64,000 bases of DNA from Psoroptes ovis (lineage: Eukaryota > Arthropoda > Arachnida > Sarcoptiformes > Psoroptidae): contig PQWQ01000003.1 in the NCBI GenBank assembly GCA_002943765.1, forward strand, positions 3,471,501-3,535,500. The letters are read 5' to 3'. Shown piece after piece: positions 25,811 through 38,067 of the stretch. The position numbers and the translations under genes are program-made. The notes beneath the pieces are model-generated. The model saw only the letters and a program-made list of their open reading frames with translations. It was not told where the DNA came from and did not search any database. The first letter of the stretch is position 1; every line of letters starts with the position of its first letter.

Positions 25811-27987
25811 ATGATATTTGACGATAACAAAACCAATAAACCAAATGATAAACATGATCGACCGAATGATGAGCGTAATGAAATTTTAATTAATAATAAA
25901 CATAATAATGATCATAAACATAATCATAATGATTCAACATCACCATTTATGCAATTAAATTTAGATAAAATAACAAATGAATTTGATTCAATGAAAGTAT
26001 CGATGAAACATCAATGTTATCGTTTAGTTCATCAAGATGATGATGATGATTGTGATGATGATTTATTATTAAATTCATTCGATCATTATGATGATCATAA
26101 TCAAAATGGTGATAAAAATAACTTGAATAAAAGTAGTACACCACAAATGAATGGTCAACATCAGCAACAACAACCAAATCAACCGAAACAACAACGACGA
26201 AGACGTCAATTACCTAAAATACCGGTGGATAAAAAACGTAAATATCCAATTATTTATTATCATTAGTTTTGATTATATTTTTTTTTATTGTGTGATATAT
26301 CGTATTATTGGTATCCGTTGTTCATTTATTTATTCATCCTTTTTTCATTTATTCACATATTCGATTAGCATTCAGTAAAATATGGCAAATGAACATCGAT
26401 AATCCAACTATTGATGAACAATTGACAAAAAATTTAGTAAAAAATTTACGTTGGAAATTAACAATGGCCAATATGTTGTTGGAAATTAAAACTGATCAAA
26501 TGACTGGTAAAACTCTTTCGATTAAAATGATTAATGATGATAATGACGATGTAAATGATAGCTTTTTAAATGATGATAATAATAATAATTTTATAAAAAA
26601 CGATAATTGTGATTATCAACAAAATAAAGAAAATTTGAATAATAATAATCATCTCAATGATAATAATTGTAAAAATTTCTCTCAATCTCCGATTACCGGA
26701 ACGATTATGATGTCACCATCGAAAATGAATGATCATGATGATGATCAAATTACATTCGACTGGTGTAAACATAATGATGATGGTTATGATTATGATGATG
26801 ATGAATTTTTAATGACATCGAATGTTTCAGATTTCAATAATAAATCATCATTAAATCAAAATCAAGATTCAAAATCAAATCATTCTTGTAATGATTCTGG
26901 AATATTATCAATCATAGATTCACCTTCATCATCATCGACATCATCAAATACCGCAACAGCAATAACGAATCGCATACCTTCATCATTGACAACGACAAAA
27001 ACAGTATCATCATCATCATTTTATGATAAAATTGAATTTTTCGAAACAAAATCATCGATTATGAATGATAATAATGATGAACGATCAATGGACTTAAATC
27101 AGCAGCATGATAAAATGAATGAAATAAAAATTGATACTGAAAATGAATCAACTCCAACAGCAACTCATCGAGCATTATTCAAATTCATTGCAAGACATTC
27201 AGATGAAATTGATTTACAAATTGGTGATGCAATATATTTATATGAAGAATTTGAAGATCAATGGTGTGATGGTCTGAATTTACGTACGATGAAACGTGGA
27301 ATATTTCCATCATCATTAATTATTGATGTTAATTATTCAGAATTTATGTTCGATAATGATGTTTTGAATTTCGACCCTATTGATACTAATTTAAATATTC
27401 AAACAAATAATGAAAGCTATCCATTCATTGATTTTCGTATTCAACGTGAACGTTTTAATCTAACATTTCTTGGTTCGATTGAAGTATTCAAACCAAAAGG
27501 TGAAGATGTACTCGATGAATCCATACAGCGTATTTTGATCGGTGTCGAAAAGCAACAACAGCTAATTGAAAACCATCTAAAATTGAATGATGATGCAACA
27601 ACAATGATGAATATACCATTCAATTGTTTGTTGGAAATATCCGATATCGGTATACGAATGATTGATAATATTAATAATGATAAAAAGAATACAATCAATA
27701 ATGATGATGATAATAACAGTAATGATGATGATAATAGAACTAAACATGATTATTTTTTTTCATTAGTACAAATCACATATTGTGGTTATCAATTGAAAAA
27801 TGAAAATGATTATTATTTTGCATTCATCACTCGTCATCCATCGATGGAACAAAAACGTTTTGCATGTCATGTATTCAAATGTATTGATCATATCGTTACC
27901 AAAACGATTGCCGAATCAATTGCGCAAGCATTTCATCGTTTTTATAATCGTTTTGTTCAAATAACATTACCAATTTATAATAATTAA
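25811..27987 (+). CDS. Aplip1: JNK-interacting protein 1 / Aplip1-like scaffold
   Basis: Two exons (25811-26237 and 26369-27987) join in phase 1 to give 681 residues. Exon 1 is Asn/Asp/His-rich and ends with a basic-proline motif, RRRRQLPKIPVDKK, that continues into P-FSKIWQM across the splice. Residues ~150-400 are low complexity. An SH3 domain starts at about 408 (THRALFKFIARHSDEIDLQI, WCDGLNLRTMKRGIFPSSL). A PTB domain follows from about 496 to 675 (FNLTFLGSIEVFKPKGEDVL, VQITYCGYQLKNENDYYFAF, FACHVFKCIDHIVTKTIAES). SH3 plus PTB in this order is the JIP1/2 signature. These proteins scaffold JNK-pathway kinases and link cargo to kinesin-1. The end, TLPIYNN, lacks the acidic tyrosine-containing kinesin-light-chain tail known from JIP1. 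No clear JNK-docking consensus is visible; QLNLDK in exon 1 is the nearest match. The frame is open upstream to an AG at 25794, so a longer N-terminus is possible. Confidence 0.9.
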
Positions 27988-29254
27988 ATTTTTATTTTGA
28001 AAATCGAAATGTTTAATTTTTATTATTGTTTTATTTTGTTTTGTGAATTTATTTGTTACCGCATAATTATCATTATTACTGATTAACTCTTTATTTTCTT
28101 TTATCATTTAAAAATTGCTAATTTTATCATTAAAAAAAAATAATAAAATTCAAATCAAATTAAAATCAAAAGTAAATATTTAAAATCGTTTGTTTTTAAT
28201 GAATGATTATCTTGCTTTGTTTGTTTGTTTGTTTTGATTTCATCCATGTTTCATTTGTTTGCTGGCCAAATGTTATTCAACATTTCCGCGTGCTTTTTTG
28301 TTCGCCTCCGATTTTTCTTAGTTGAATGAAACAATTCATTCAAATTATAATGATTATCTCCAAACCACCTTTTGATTTGGTTTAACAACAAAGTTCTTAC
28401 AACAAATTTTGAATCAACATAACATTAAATTCCTACGTTGTCCTTGTGCTGTTGTTGTTTTTTCCATGTTTTTGACTTGTTACCTTGTCTTTAGTTATTA
28501 ATTTAGTCGATTATTATGTAATATTTATAGCTATAATGATATGTTTTTGACTTGTATGGAATCAAATGATGATCAATTCACATATCTCCTCTCTCTCTCT
28601 TTTCTCTTTTTCTGCATCTAATATTCAAAGATTTATACCATCATTATTCAATGATGATGATGATAATCCATTCAATGATACATTATTAGTGCATTAGTTC
28701 ATTTAGTTTCACTTTCAACAAAATCGACTGATACATCTCTTGTCGTTGTTTACTGTTGCTGTTCACTGCTGTTTGTTGATGTCAAATACTATCAGCAACG
28801 ATTGTCAACTTCTATTTTAGGACTTTTTTCCTTAACTATTACTACAGGAAAACTGAGATTTTCGAGATTTTTCAACTGAAATTTTATTTTCATTCGATAC
28901 CATTCATTCAACCATAGATTTGACTGGTGAAAACAACCAACTGAATAGCTGAATATGAAGGCCCTTGATGGGTCTCTTTGTGCTTTTTGTGTATGTGTTT
29001 GTGTGAATCATCATCACAATCATTCATCATTTGAAAGGTGATACGCATCGTCGATTTTTATTTCATTCATAGGAATATGATTATTATTCAACCAAGGCAA
29101 AAAAAAAGATGATATTACATATTTATTGAGCATCAAATATGTGATTTTATGGCATTCGTTTCGTTTTTGTTGTTTATTTCTTCATCATCTCAAAACTCAT
29201 CGATCAACAAAGTTTGTTTGAATAATCGTTGGCCACGATAAAGAAGTGAAGAAA
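27988..29254. other. Intergenic, JIP1-like / claudin-like
   Basis: A 1.27-kb AT-rich gap between two same-strand genes. It contains AATAAA hexamers near 28140, a CT-rich patch near 28590-28610 and a TG-rich patch near 28990-29005. No ORF or RNA was recognised. It should contain the upstream 3' UTR and the downstream promoter. Confidence 0.5.
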
Positions 29255-30709
29255 ATGTATAAATTAATCCTTTCAGTTCAATTAATATTCAGTTTAATCT
29301 GTATCACAATACAAATGTATTCCATTTGTTCAAAACGTTGGACAATAATTGAAACATTATCAATTGATAATGATGATGATTCTTTGCCTTCTAAAGCTAC
29401 AATCTATGAATATGGATTCTATGGTTTATGGTCAATTTGTGTACTTAATTTAAATGATTTGAATCAACAACATGAACATCAAACGACATCAATAAATTAT
29501 GATTGTTATCATTGGAATCAATCAAATTATTTACATAAATTTATTACATTTTTTATTATCATTCATTTGTTATTCATAATTTTTCTATCATCAATAATAT
29601 TATTTGAATTAATTGAACGAATTAATTTTGATAATCAACTAAAATGTAATAAAACTAATAGTCAAAAATTTTGTTCAAATTATTATAAAAATATTGGAAA
29701 AATTTTAATGATTTTTCATTGTTTCATATTGAATAATAATAAAAATAACCATAAGCAACATAATCAAAGAAAATATAATGAAAATTTTGATAAAACATTG
29801 CGTATACGTAATAAACTTTATGTAATTAGTATTGCAGGTAATGATTATTGTTTTTTATTGATTATTTCAATATCAAATTAATTTCTGTACCTAATTATCC
29901 GAATAGTATTATCAACAATGTTAGCTTTATTCGGTACATTAAAACCGACGCATTTATTTAATGAAACACAATTTCATGAAATATTTTCCTCATCATCGAT
30001 GATGATGATGATGATGAAAAATTATCGTATTCATCGTGGACCAGCATTTTGGGCACAAATCACAACAATGATTATGGACATGTTGATAACAACATTGATT
30101 GTTATTGAAGTTCGAATAATATTTGTACAATTCAATAATGATAATGGTGGCAACAACAATAATAATAAAAATGATTCATGTAATAGCAATTTGAATCAGT
30201 CATTGACAATAAATGGAACATCAACAATTACCAATAATGATAATAATAATAATGATAATGATGATGATGATCAGTATGACATTGAAACAGTTATAAATCA
30301 TGAAAGTATTGATAATAATTTCATTTTAAATCCATTTTATTATGATGATTGTCAAGAGATGAAATCGAAAAATTCAAACACAAATTCATCATTAACATCA
30401 TCATCAAAATCGAATCGCTTATTAATGGATACAATTAAATTATTGGAACAAAATGTTCAACAAAATACGAAAATGGCAACAGCTTCACCAACGCAAACAA
30501 CAACATTAAATGATGATAATTGTTTAAGTAAAACTAAAAAATTATCAATGACTTATGGTGATGATTTTTATATAGATTCTGAACATGTAAGACAAATGAA
30601 AAATCAACGATTACAACAACAACAACGAATCAACAATGAAAATCAATCAATTGAAACTAAAAATATTTCATACTGTAATCCAATGTATAAAGAAGATGAT
30701 TTGATTTAA
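29255..30709 (+). CDS. Claudin/PMP22-like four-helix membrane protein
   Basis: Two exons (29255-29837 and 29907-30709) join in phase 1 for 461 residues. The start is the first ATG; the open frame begins nine bases earlier at a GTG, which is not a credible start. Helix 1 is MYKLILSVQLIFSLICITI. The first extracellular loop has W, then YGFYGLWSIC and a later Cys (YDCYHW), which resembles the W-GLW-C-C signature of claudins and PMP22/EMP relatives. Helix 2 is KFITFFIIIHLLFIIFLSSI, helix 3 crosses the intron (LYVISIAVLSTMLALFG) and helix 4 is ITTMIMDMLITTLIVIEVRI. A ~200-residue cytoplasmic tail is Asn/Asp/Ser-rich and ends YCNPMYKEDDLI, whose last residues could be a PDZ ligand. The family suggests septate-junction or membrane-organising roles, but no specific subfamily is recognised. 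Confidence 0.72.
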
Positions 30710-31933
30710 ATTTTTTTCAAACAATTTTCAATGAACAATATATGATTGATAATTACATTTGTAAATATTAATAATGTATTCTAAATTATCAATTTAATAA
30801 ATAAAAATTGTTTCACCTTATGAAGTGATTATGGTTTGGAACAAAAACATAAATAGTTTCTTCTTTGAATAAATGTACTTGAAATTCAATTATTTCATTG
30901 CTCCGAATATTTTTCCATTTTCAATGAATTACGAAATTGCTCAATGATGAATGATGTGAATTTGAAAAGAACTTTGAAGTGAACATCATTTCAAAAAAAT
31001 CTTCAAGAAAAATTATGCTTAATGACTTTTTTTGTTCCCAAAAATGTATTTGGTCCCAGATATTTTCAATGTACATTACTTCATAGAAAAACAAAAAGGT
31101 ACAAAATGAACAAAAAGCCTCATTAATGTAAATCGCTGACATTAAAATCAATCCGATTTGATTGGATTTCATATTGAAAGTCTTAAGTTCGAAAGGTTCG
31201 TATTGATGATGAAATTTTGAAATTTAAATGGCAAAATTATTTGTCATTTAAATTTTTCAGGATTAAAAGTGGTGAAAACTTGTAGAAAAATCATCGTAAA
31301 GGTCAAAGTTTATTAAATTTGATTTTATTATTATTCGAGGATTAGATTGATTGATAATGAATCGATTGATTGATTTAATTAATCACAATAATTAGTAAAT
31401 AAAAGGAGAAAGATAATTTGATTTATTATTATTGAAAGTAAGTTTATTTATTTTGTTTGTAAATTTTCAAAGACATTTTTCCATTGATATTTTGAATTGA
31501 TTAAGAATATATTTAAAGAAGGATATTACAATTTGATTATGGATTAAGAGAATTCTTTTCCATGATTTTTTTTTTTTTTGGTTGTTTGATTCGATTCATG
31601 ATTCAATTATTGAAATTAATCGGAACAAAATTAATTATTCATATGAATTGTGAATATGATTTTTTTTTCTCGATTTTTTGTTAGTTGTATGTTTCAAGGA
31701 GCAAAAGATTAAGATAAAAAGATATGGAAAATATAAGTAAATTATTTTGTAATTAAAAATTATTGATGATGAGAATAATGGATAATGAGAGAATAATTAT
31801 GATAATAAAAAAAATGATAAGATTGGATATATGTATGATATATTAAGAAAAATGGATGAAAAAAAAAAATGTTGAAATAATAAATTTGGATTGAAATTTT
31901 TCTGTTGTTTCCAATTTTTTTTTCCAAAATTCT
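30710..31933. other. Convergent intergenic region, claudin-like / endosulfine
   Basis: A 1.22-kb AT-rich gap expected to hold both 3' UTRs. The minus-strand ORF 30921-31172 has no recognisable domain. Several T and A runs are present; nothing else was seen. Confidence 0.5.
30796..30801 (+). terminator. Polyadenylation signal for the claudin-like gene
   Basis: AATAAA about 90 bp after the stop codon, in a normal 3' UTR position. Confidence 0.5.
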
Positions 31934-32546
31934 TCAAGGTCCACCTGATACTAATTTACTTGGTACATGAATCGATGCTTTACGCGTTGCTAAACAATCT
32001 GGTGTCGGTATCACTTCACCCGTTGTTACTGGTGCTATAATTGTTGGTGGTAATGTTAATGGTTGTGATTGCTGTTGGATATTTTGTTGTAATTGTGATT
32101 GTGATCCATCACCATCATTACCACTACCGATACCGCCTGGTAAACCACTATTGTTTCCAGTTCCTGATGATTGATTCATTGATAAACGTGATTTTGGTGT
32201 GCCACCTTTTGCTGCTGCTGCTTTGGCCATATTATAATCGCCTGAATCGAAAAATTTTTGCTGTGGAGAAAAATATGAAAAAAAAATTGAAGAATTTAAA
32301 TAAGATTAGATTGAATTCAATCATGATCATATAAGTAATAATTAATCCATACGCCTTTTTGTAGCCGTTTTTGAAGAAATTGTGGTCCAGGTCGCTGTAA
32401 TTGTGGATATTTTGCTTTTAATTTACTTTCTTCTTCTTTTTCAGCCATTTTTGATTCCTGTGGTGTAAAAATAAATTTTAAAAATTATAAAAATAAAGGA
32501 AATGATCGGAAATTTTTACCGGATTTGTATCATTCAAAGATGCCAT
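31934..32546 (-). CDS. endos: Alpha-endosulfine / ARPP-19 (PP2A-B55 inhibitor)
   Basis: Three exons in transcript order, 32546-32520, 32457-32353 and 32260-31934, all phase 0, encode 152 residues. The core (LKAKYPQLQRPGPQFLQKRL, then QKGQKFFDSGDYNMAKA) is the endosulfine signature. The Ser in FDSGDY is the site that Greatwall kinase phosphorylates in this family, turning the protein into a PP2A-B55 inhibitor that permits mitotic and meiotic entry. The tail TRKASIHVPSKLVSG matches the conserved C-terminal PKA site (R-K-x-S). Between them lies a Gly/Ser/Gln-rich linker, making the protein longer than the ~120 residues of vertebrate ENSA. A second ATG (MAEKEEESK) at 32448 in exon 2 could serve as an alternative start. 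Confidence 0.96.
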
Positions 32547-34741
32547 AAATTTGTACAAAAAATTGATATTGAAAATATTTGAATCAATTGAATCAAATTA
32601 AATCACAGAATATTTTAATTTTTATGATGTTTCGATGTGGGAAAAATTTGTGCTACGATCAAATCGATTGTGATTGATTAAAATTGACGACAAACCATTG
32701 AATCGATGCAATCGATGGTTTAACATTAAACATTAATAAATTTGTTTCGTCTGAATTTCTGGAACAAAATTAAAAATTTTCAAAATTAATTTCTGCAAAA
32801 CAAAATTAAGTAAACAAATAGAAAATAAACATATGTAATAAAACATAAACACAAACACACACACAATCATAAACACAAATACAAATCAATTTTTTTTGGA
32901 TATACCAAAACACACACACACACACAAATGTACACATACATAAACCAACAACAACAACAACAAAAATGTTTTACAACAACCACAACAACATATAATCAAT
33001 ATAATAATGATAATTATGGTAATAATAATAAACTAAATTAGTTGTAGACGATATTTTTATGGCTATCAATGTTTAATCATATGGAATAAAATTTAAAAAT
33101 TATTCAAATCACAAGATTTGAATGTTGATGAATGATGAATGATGATGATGATGATGACGAAAGCCGAAGAATTCGGGTAAAAATGAAGATCAAATGATAA
33201 TATTCATTGAAAAATTAACGATATTTTTTTCAATTAATCGCTGTCACTGTGTTTGATTTGAATTTTGAAAGAATTTCAAATGAAATTTTATGATCATATA
33301 TTCTTCACTGTCTTTATATTATCAATAATAGTCAACATCAGCGTAATAATAACAGTAATTCACCAACACATTTTGACGATGTTCAATGTGTTCAATGTTG
33401 TATTTCTCCATTACTTATTCGTTCAATTACAATTACATTTTACCAAAATGTTTAATTTCAATTTTTAATTTAGTTGTATTATTTCAGCTTGTGTATGTGT
33501 ATGTTTGTATAGCTGCTTCTGCTCATCATCATCATCATCATTTAGTTTGATGTTATTATCATAATAAAATCTATTATTATCGTTGTTGTATATATTCAAT
33601 TACATTGCAAATATATAAATTAATCTATTTTATCAATTTTTTTTTCGTTCATTATATATGTGTTTGTTTTCACCATTTTCACCAAATAATAATAACAATA
33701 ACAATTGCAATAATACTTCTATGATAATAATATTTGGATAAAATAGAAATAAATTCAAGTATGTTTTCATACTTTCAATTTCGAGTAAAAAACGAAGGAG
33801 ATATTATTGGAAATTTTATATCGTAATTTAGAATTACTGAATACAAAATGATTATTGAACAACAACGGCAGCAAGTAGCGAAATTCTATATAAATTCATA
33901 CGCATTCTGCAATGATGATGATGATGCAGAATTTTCACTTTGTTTTTTGATGAAGAATCAAGAATTTCATCAAACAATTTCTATATAGAATTAAATGAAA
34001 GCTTCATTTGATCAGAATTCCAAAGTAAACGAACAAAAGACAGCTGATGAATGTGTTTTTAACTTTTGGTGTTTCATTGAATTTGCAGTTCAATTCAATA
34101 TTATTTGATGGAACTTACAGCTTTTTTGTTGTTCAAGAGTTTTGAACCATCGAATTTTTCGAATAAGGAAATTAATAATTATTCATTTTTATTTCGATAA
34201 ATTGATTCATTGATCCAAAGTTTAATGTATGATTGGGAAAATAATCTATGTAAAGTATAAGAAAATTAATTCAAATTCAAATGTTTACAAGTTTTATCGC
34301 ATAATAATATGGAAATATTCAATAAACTTACCCACAAAAAAAACAAGCGGAAAAGTCAAAGTTTTTTACTTGTTCAAAGTTTAGCTCGGAAAAATATTGA
34401 TTTACTTATAAGCTTCAAATGCAATCGCGTTCATTGATTTTTTTTTTTTTTTTTTTTTTTTGTTGATTGCGATTAAATTTCTTCAAATTTGAAATATTTT
34501 TTGGAGAAATCACAAAATATTTAATTGCGAGAAAATGTGAAATGATTGAAAATCGGAAAAAATGTGAAGAAATAATTTTTGAGAAAATCAAAATGTAAAC
34601 AAAAACAAATGAAAAATGAAAACGTTTGTAGTTATAAAATAAACCAATAGGCGGCGCTCTTTTAAAATAATTTATTTTTAAAAATTTTTAAATTTTTCAA
34701 AAAAAAAAGATATGGCGGTAAATTTTTTCCTCTTTTTCAAT
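32547..34741. other. Intergenic, endosulfine promoter / LPMO 3' flank
   Basis: A 2.2-kb AT-rich gap between two minus-strand genes. It contains CA-rich patches near 32855-32925, (CAA)n near 32947-32963, GAT repeats near 33142-33155, a 24-bp T run at about 34438-34461 and a CTCF-like site at 34644-34658. The plus-strand ORF 33265-33468 is Phe/Ile/Val-rich with no recognised domain. Confidence 0.5.
34644..34658 (+). promoter_or_regulatory. CTCF-like site
   Basis: CCAATAGGCGGCGCT matches the animal CTCF core CCASYAGRKGGCRSY at 13 of 15 positions by eye. It is a GC-rich patch in AT-rich DNA 84 bp beyond the LPMO stop, between LPMO and endosulfine. Binding is inferred. Confidence 0.5.
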
Positions 34742-35907
34742 TCAAATATCATCAGTATCAAGCGGGGAATTATGTGATGTAATCCATGATTTTGATGGTC
34801 GATCATCGTAAGTACACGTACAACTGCAACGTTTCGGTATTCGGCCATATTTTTTAGCGAATTTATTGGTTTTTTTATTTTTAATTTCTTCAATTGATTT
34901 ATGAGATTTTCGGTGTTTGATCTCATCTTGATCATCGATGGAGTTTTCAATTTCATTTGGACTGTTTTCGTCAACGTTCAAATCATTGTCAATATCATCC
35001 TCATCATCGATCGGAGATGTTGTTTTAGGTTTAGTTTTGGTAGTTTTTGTTTTATTAATCGATTCATCATTCAAACCTTTACTGATTCGTATATCGGCAC
35101 AATTACGAAATGTTTCTTGTGGACCGCAACCAATACGACCTTTGCCATCAGGACATTTACCCCAGTTATTGCCTAAGAGATAACACTGAGATTGACGATT
35201 GATTTGAATTTGCTGAATTTACTTACCGCCGCGCCAATTCCAACGTAGAATACAAAATTTACATTCAACATCATTGGGCAATTGAACCGTGAGTGTAATG
35301 TTGCCAAGGACATTGGGCTTCAAAAGAAAATTTTCTCTGCCATTGACCAATAATGGCTGAAAGCAGTCTTCAGTTTCTGATAATAGAATAGAGTCCAATA
35401 AAATTGAATTAATCAATCAATTGAAATTGATTCATAATAAAGGTACCTAATTTAGTTGGATCATCCCTTTCACAGAGGCTAAACGAAAAGTTTCCTTTGT
35501 GATTAGCAGTGATCAATATTTGAACATTGATTTTCGAGCCACTTATATATTTTTTCGTTGTTATTATTCTCGGCATAAACTTTCCACCAGTTTCCCATGG
35601 TCTCGGTTGTTTCAATGAATATGAATCACCACAAATACCACATTTGCCGTGATTCTTTTTCCACATTACCTATTTGGATCGGGTGATAATCAGTAAAAAA
35701 TATAGAAAGAATTTCGTTGAAAATCACATAGATACAAACATTTAGACCGCCACAAAATAATTCATTATCATTATATTCGATATGTGTTTTGAAACCAAAA
35801 CGCCATGCAGCATTTCTAGCCGGTGGTTGCATCATTTTACCATGTTGTAATGAATAATCGATAATCATAAGAATGATTATCAATAGCAGTGATGATTGAT
35901 GATACAT
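34742..35907 (-). CDS. AA15-like lytic polysaccharide monooxygenase (secreted, copper-dependent)
   Basis: Four exons in transcript order, 35907-35740, 35669-35447, 35376-35227 and 35172-34742, total 972 nt and 323 residues with consistent phases. Residues 1-21 are a signal peptide. Cleavage after Q21 exposes His22, giving a mature N-terminus HGKMMQPPARNAAWRFGF, the histidine-brace start required by LPMOs. The second brace histidine is H113 in ITANHKGNFSFSLC. Further family marks are the CGICGD pair, PWETGGKF, FCILRWNWRGGNNWGKC and GCGPQETFRNCADIRI. Arthropod AA15 enzymes oxidatively cleave chitin or cellulose using bound copper, so roles in cuticle turnover or digestion are likely. After the catalytic domain (~residue 215) a ~110-residue tail is acidic, then Lys-rich, then has a Cys cluster (RCSCTCTYDD); no carbohydrate-binding module is recognised. 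Substrate cannot be told from sequence alone. Confidence 0.92.
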
Positions 35908-36539
35908 TTTTTACATTTGTTAAAAAATTATTCGAAATTCAAAGGGTTAAAATTTATTTTAAGCAAAATATCATTGATTAAAATAAAAGCTGCAATAAAT
36001 GACCAGAAGATTCACCGAAGGTATTTCAAAAATTAAAAAATTATATCATTGAATGAATCATCAAATGATTTAATTAAAACACATTTAAATTCATTTGAGA
36101 AGAGTTTCAATTCATTAAACACATTTCATTTCATTAATTTCACCAAAAAATCAAATTAAAGTTTCAAATGCACAAACACTAAGCCGAAAACAATGATATT
36201 TCAACAACGACTAGAAATAAACTGAGACAAACACATATTATCGAATAAAATACAAACACAATACAATTACAATCATATAATAAATGAATGACAATTTCAA
36301 AATAAAAAAAAATTTGAAATTTCAAATTTTTTTAAAAATGTCTTTTGATATTTTTAAAAAAATAAGAAATTTCGTATTTTGAAAAAATACATTGGAAATA
36401 CAATATATACACACAGAAGATATAGATATACACACACACACAGATAGATAAAAATGGTACTCATAGCAAAATAAATATCAATAAATAATGGTAATACCAA
36501 ATAATCAAATAATAAGTCAAAATTTATACAAATATAAAT

Positions 36540-36563
36540 AACCATAACCATAACCATAACCAT
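36540..36563 (-). repeat. (CCATAA)4 / (TTATGG)4 tandem repeat
   Basis: Four consecutive CCATAA units, then a degenerate fifth (CTATAA). It resembles a telomere-like hexamer but is too short and interstitial to be telomeric. Confidence 0.8.
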
Positions 36564-36808
36564 AACTATAATCATTATCAAAAATTCATTCATTTCTGAA
36601 TTCAAATTCAAATTCAATTCATTAATTATTTATCATTGATCCGAGTCGAAATTTATATATATGAAAATGGATGAATAAATGAATGAATGAATGATTGTAT
36701 ATCTGTACAAGATTCAAAAAAATTATTATGATGATAGTTATAATAATAACAACAGTAGCAGCAACCGCAACAATAATGATTTGAAATGATAATTTGAAAA
36801 TGTTTGTA

Positions 36809-36831
36809 TGTGTGTGTGTGTGTGTGTGTGT
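36809..36831 (+). repeat. TG microsatellite
   Basis: Uninterrupted TG dinucleotide run of about 11 units. Confidence 0.9.
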
Positions 36832-36935
36832 CTAAAAATATGAAATTTCGATTCAAATTTTTGACAATTGGATTTACATTTGGCAATTCAATTGAATTTA
36901 AAGATTCAAAGAAATTCAGTTGGCTTTGATTATTC

Positions 36936-36958
36936 AAAAAAAAAAAAAAAAAAAAAAA
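36936..36958 (+). repeat. A23 homopolymer
   Basis: 23 consecutive A. It could be simple slippage or the tail of an old retroposed sequence; no upstream SINE body or target duplication was recognised. Confidence 0.85.
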
Positions 36959-38067
36959 CTCCTGAACGAAATGCCACTGAAAAAATCAAAACCACCCAAA
37001 TTCAAACACTTTGAATGAATGATTTTCACTGAAATTGTTGGAATTGTTTTCATTATTTACAAATTAATTAATTCATTTATTTGTTAGTTTTCAGAATCAA
37101 CATTATCATCAAATCTATAATTATCTTATCATTTGTACAATTAATTATTCATCTCTTAGATATGAATTTTGAATACATTTTTTTTTCACTTAATTATTTG
37201 TCAAAATTGACTGAAAGATGATTTCTTCTTCTTAAGAATTGATTCAGAGAATTCAAGCAATACAATGATTTCATACATCATAATTGATGATGGCCTATTA
37301 TTCCTCGCATTCATTCCGCAATGTTCGTACCATAGAAATCTTTTCTGAATCATCTGTTTGATTCCAAGCCCATCTTTTATCTCAATGAATGTCATTGAAA
37401 TTTTCATTTCTATTGTTTCGGATTTGTCATTAATTAGTCTGAAATTTCGTTATTTGATGATAATGAAACACACTTAAACACACATGATCTTTTGATGATG
37501 GTGGATTTGAAATTTCTACTGAAATTCGATGATGTTTTTTTCTCACAATTTATGTATGCTGAGATCAATTATCTGATATCATTGGACACCGGATTCGCCA
37601 ATTAAACAGATGCTTATCATTCAAGTTCTTGGACATTTTTCGCTATAATTTATCTCTTTAATCCTTTTGTTTTTTTTCAAAGGTAGCAATCATTGGCAAT
37701 GGATCATGTGATTTCGATTGCAATAATAGCATTAAGCTAATAATTTCATTTTCATTTTTAATTTGTTTCTCGGTAGACATAAACACTCATGCATAGACAC
37801 ATTGATATTGATCTATCATTGATAATATTAAGCAATATTATCAATGATCATTAATAATGATTGATTATTTATGATTTCCTTTTGATTTCATAAGATCATT
37901 GTAATATATGATAATATGATTGTTTTGTCTTGTTTGGTTGACGCAATCATTGACAAAAAACATATTTACAAATATAAATTGTATTATAATTTTAAATCTT
38001 GGCAATTAACATTAACTGATTAATTCAATTCATCATTTCTAATCTAACCACTTTTTACTAATCAGTT

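Larger units (their letters stand above)
35908..38067. other. Intergenic, LPMO upstream region
   Basis: A 2.2-kb AT-rich stretch upstream of the LPMO gene and before the tRNA. It contains four CCATAA hexamers at about 36540-36563, TG repeats at 36809-36831 and a 23-A run at 36936-36958. Short minus-strand ORFs (36354-36617, 36653-36937, 37201-37407) translate repeat and AT-rich sequence and have no domains. Confidence 0.5.

Noticed and set aside
34438..34461. Long T run as a retroposon tail
   Set aside because: No SINE/LINE body or target-site duplication was seen; simple slippage explains it.
36540..36563. Telomere-like hexamer array
   Set aside because: The unit is TTATGG rather than the arthropod TTAGG, has only four copies and lies between genes.
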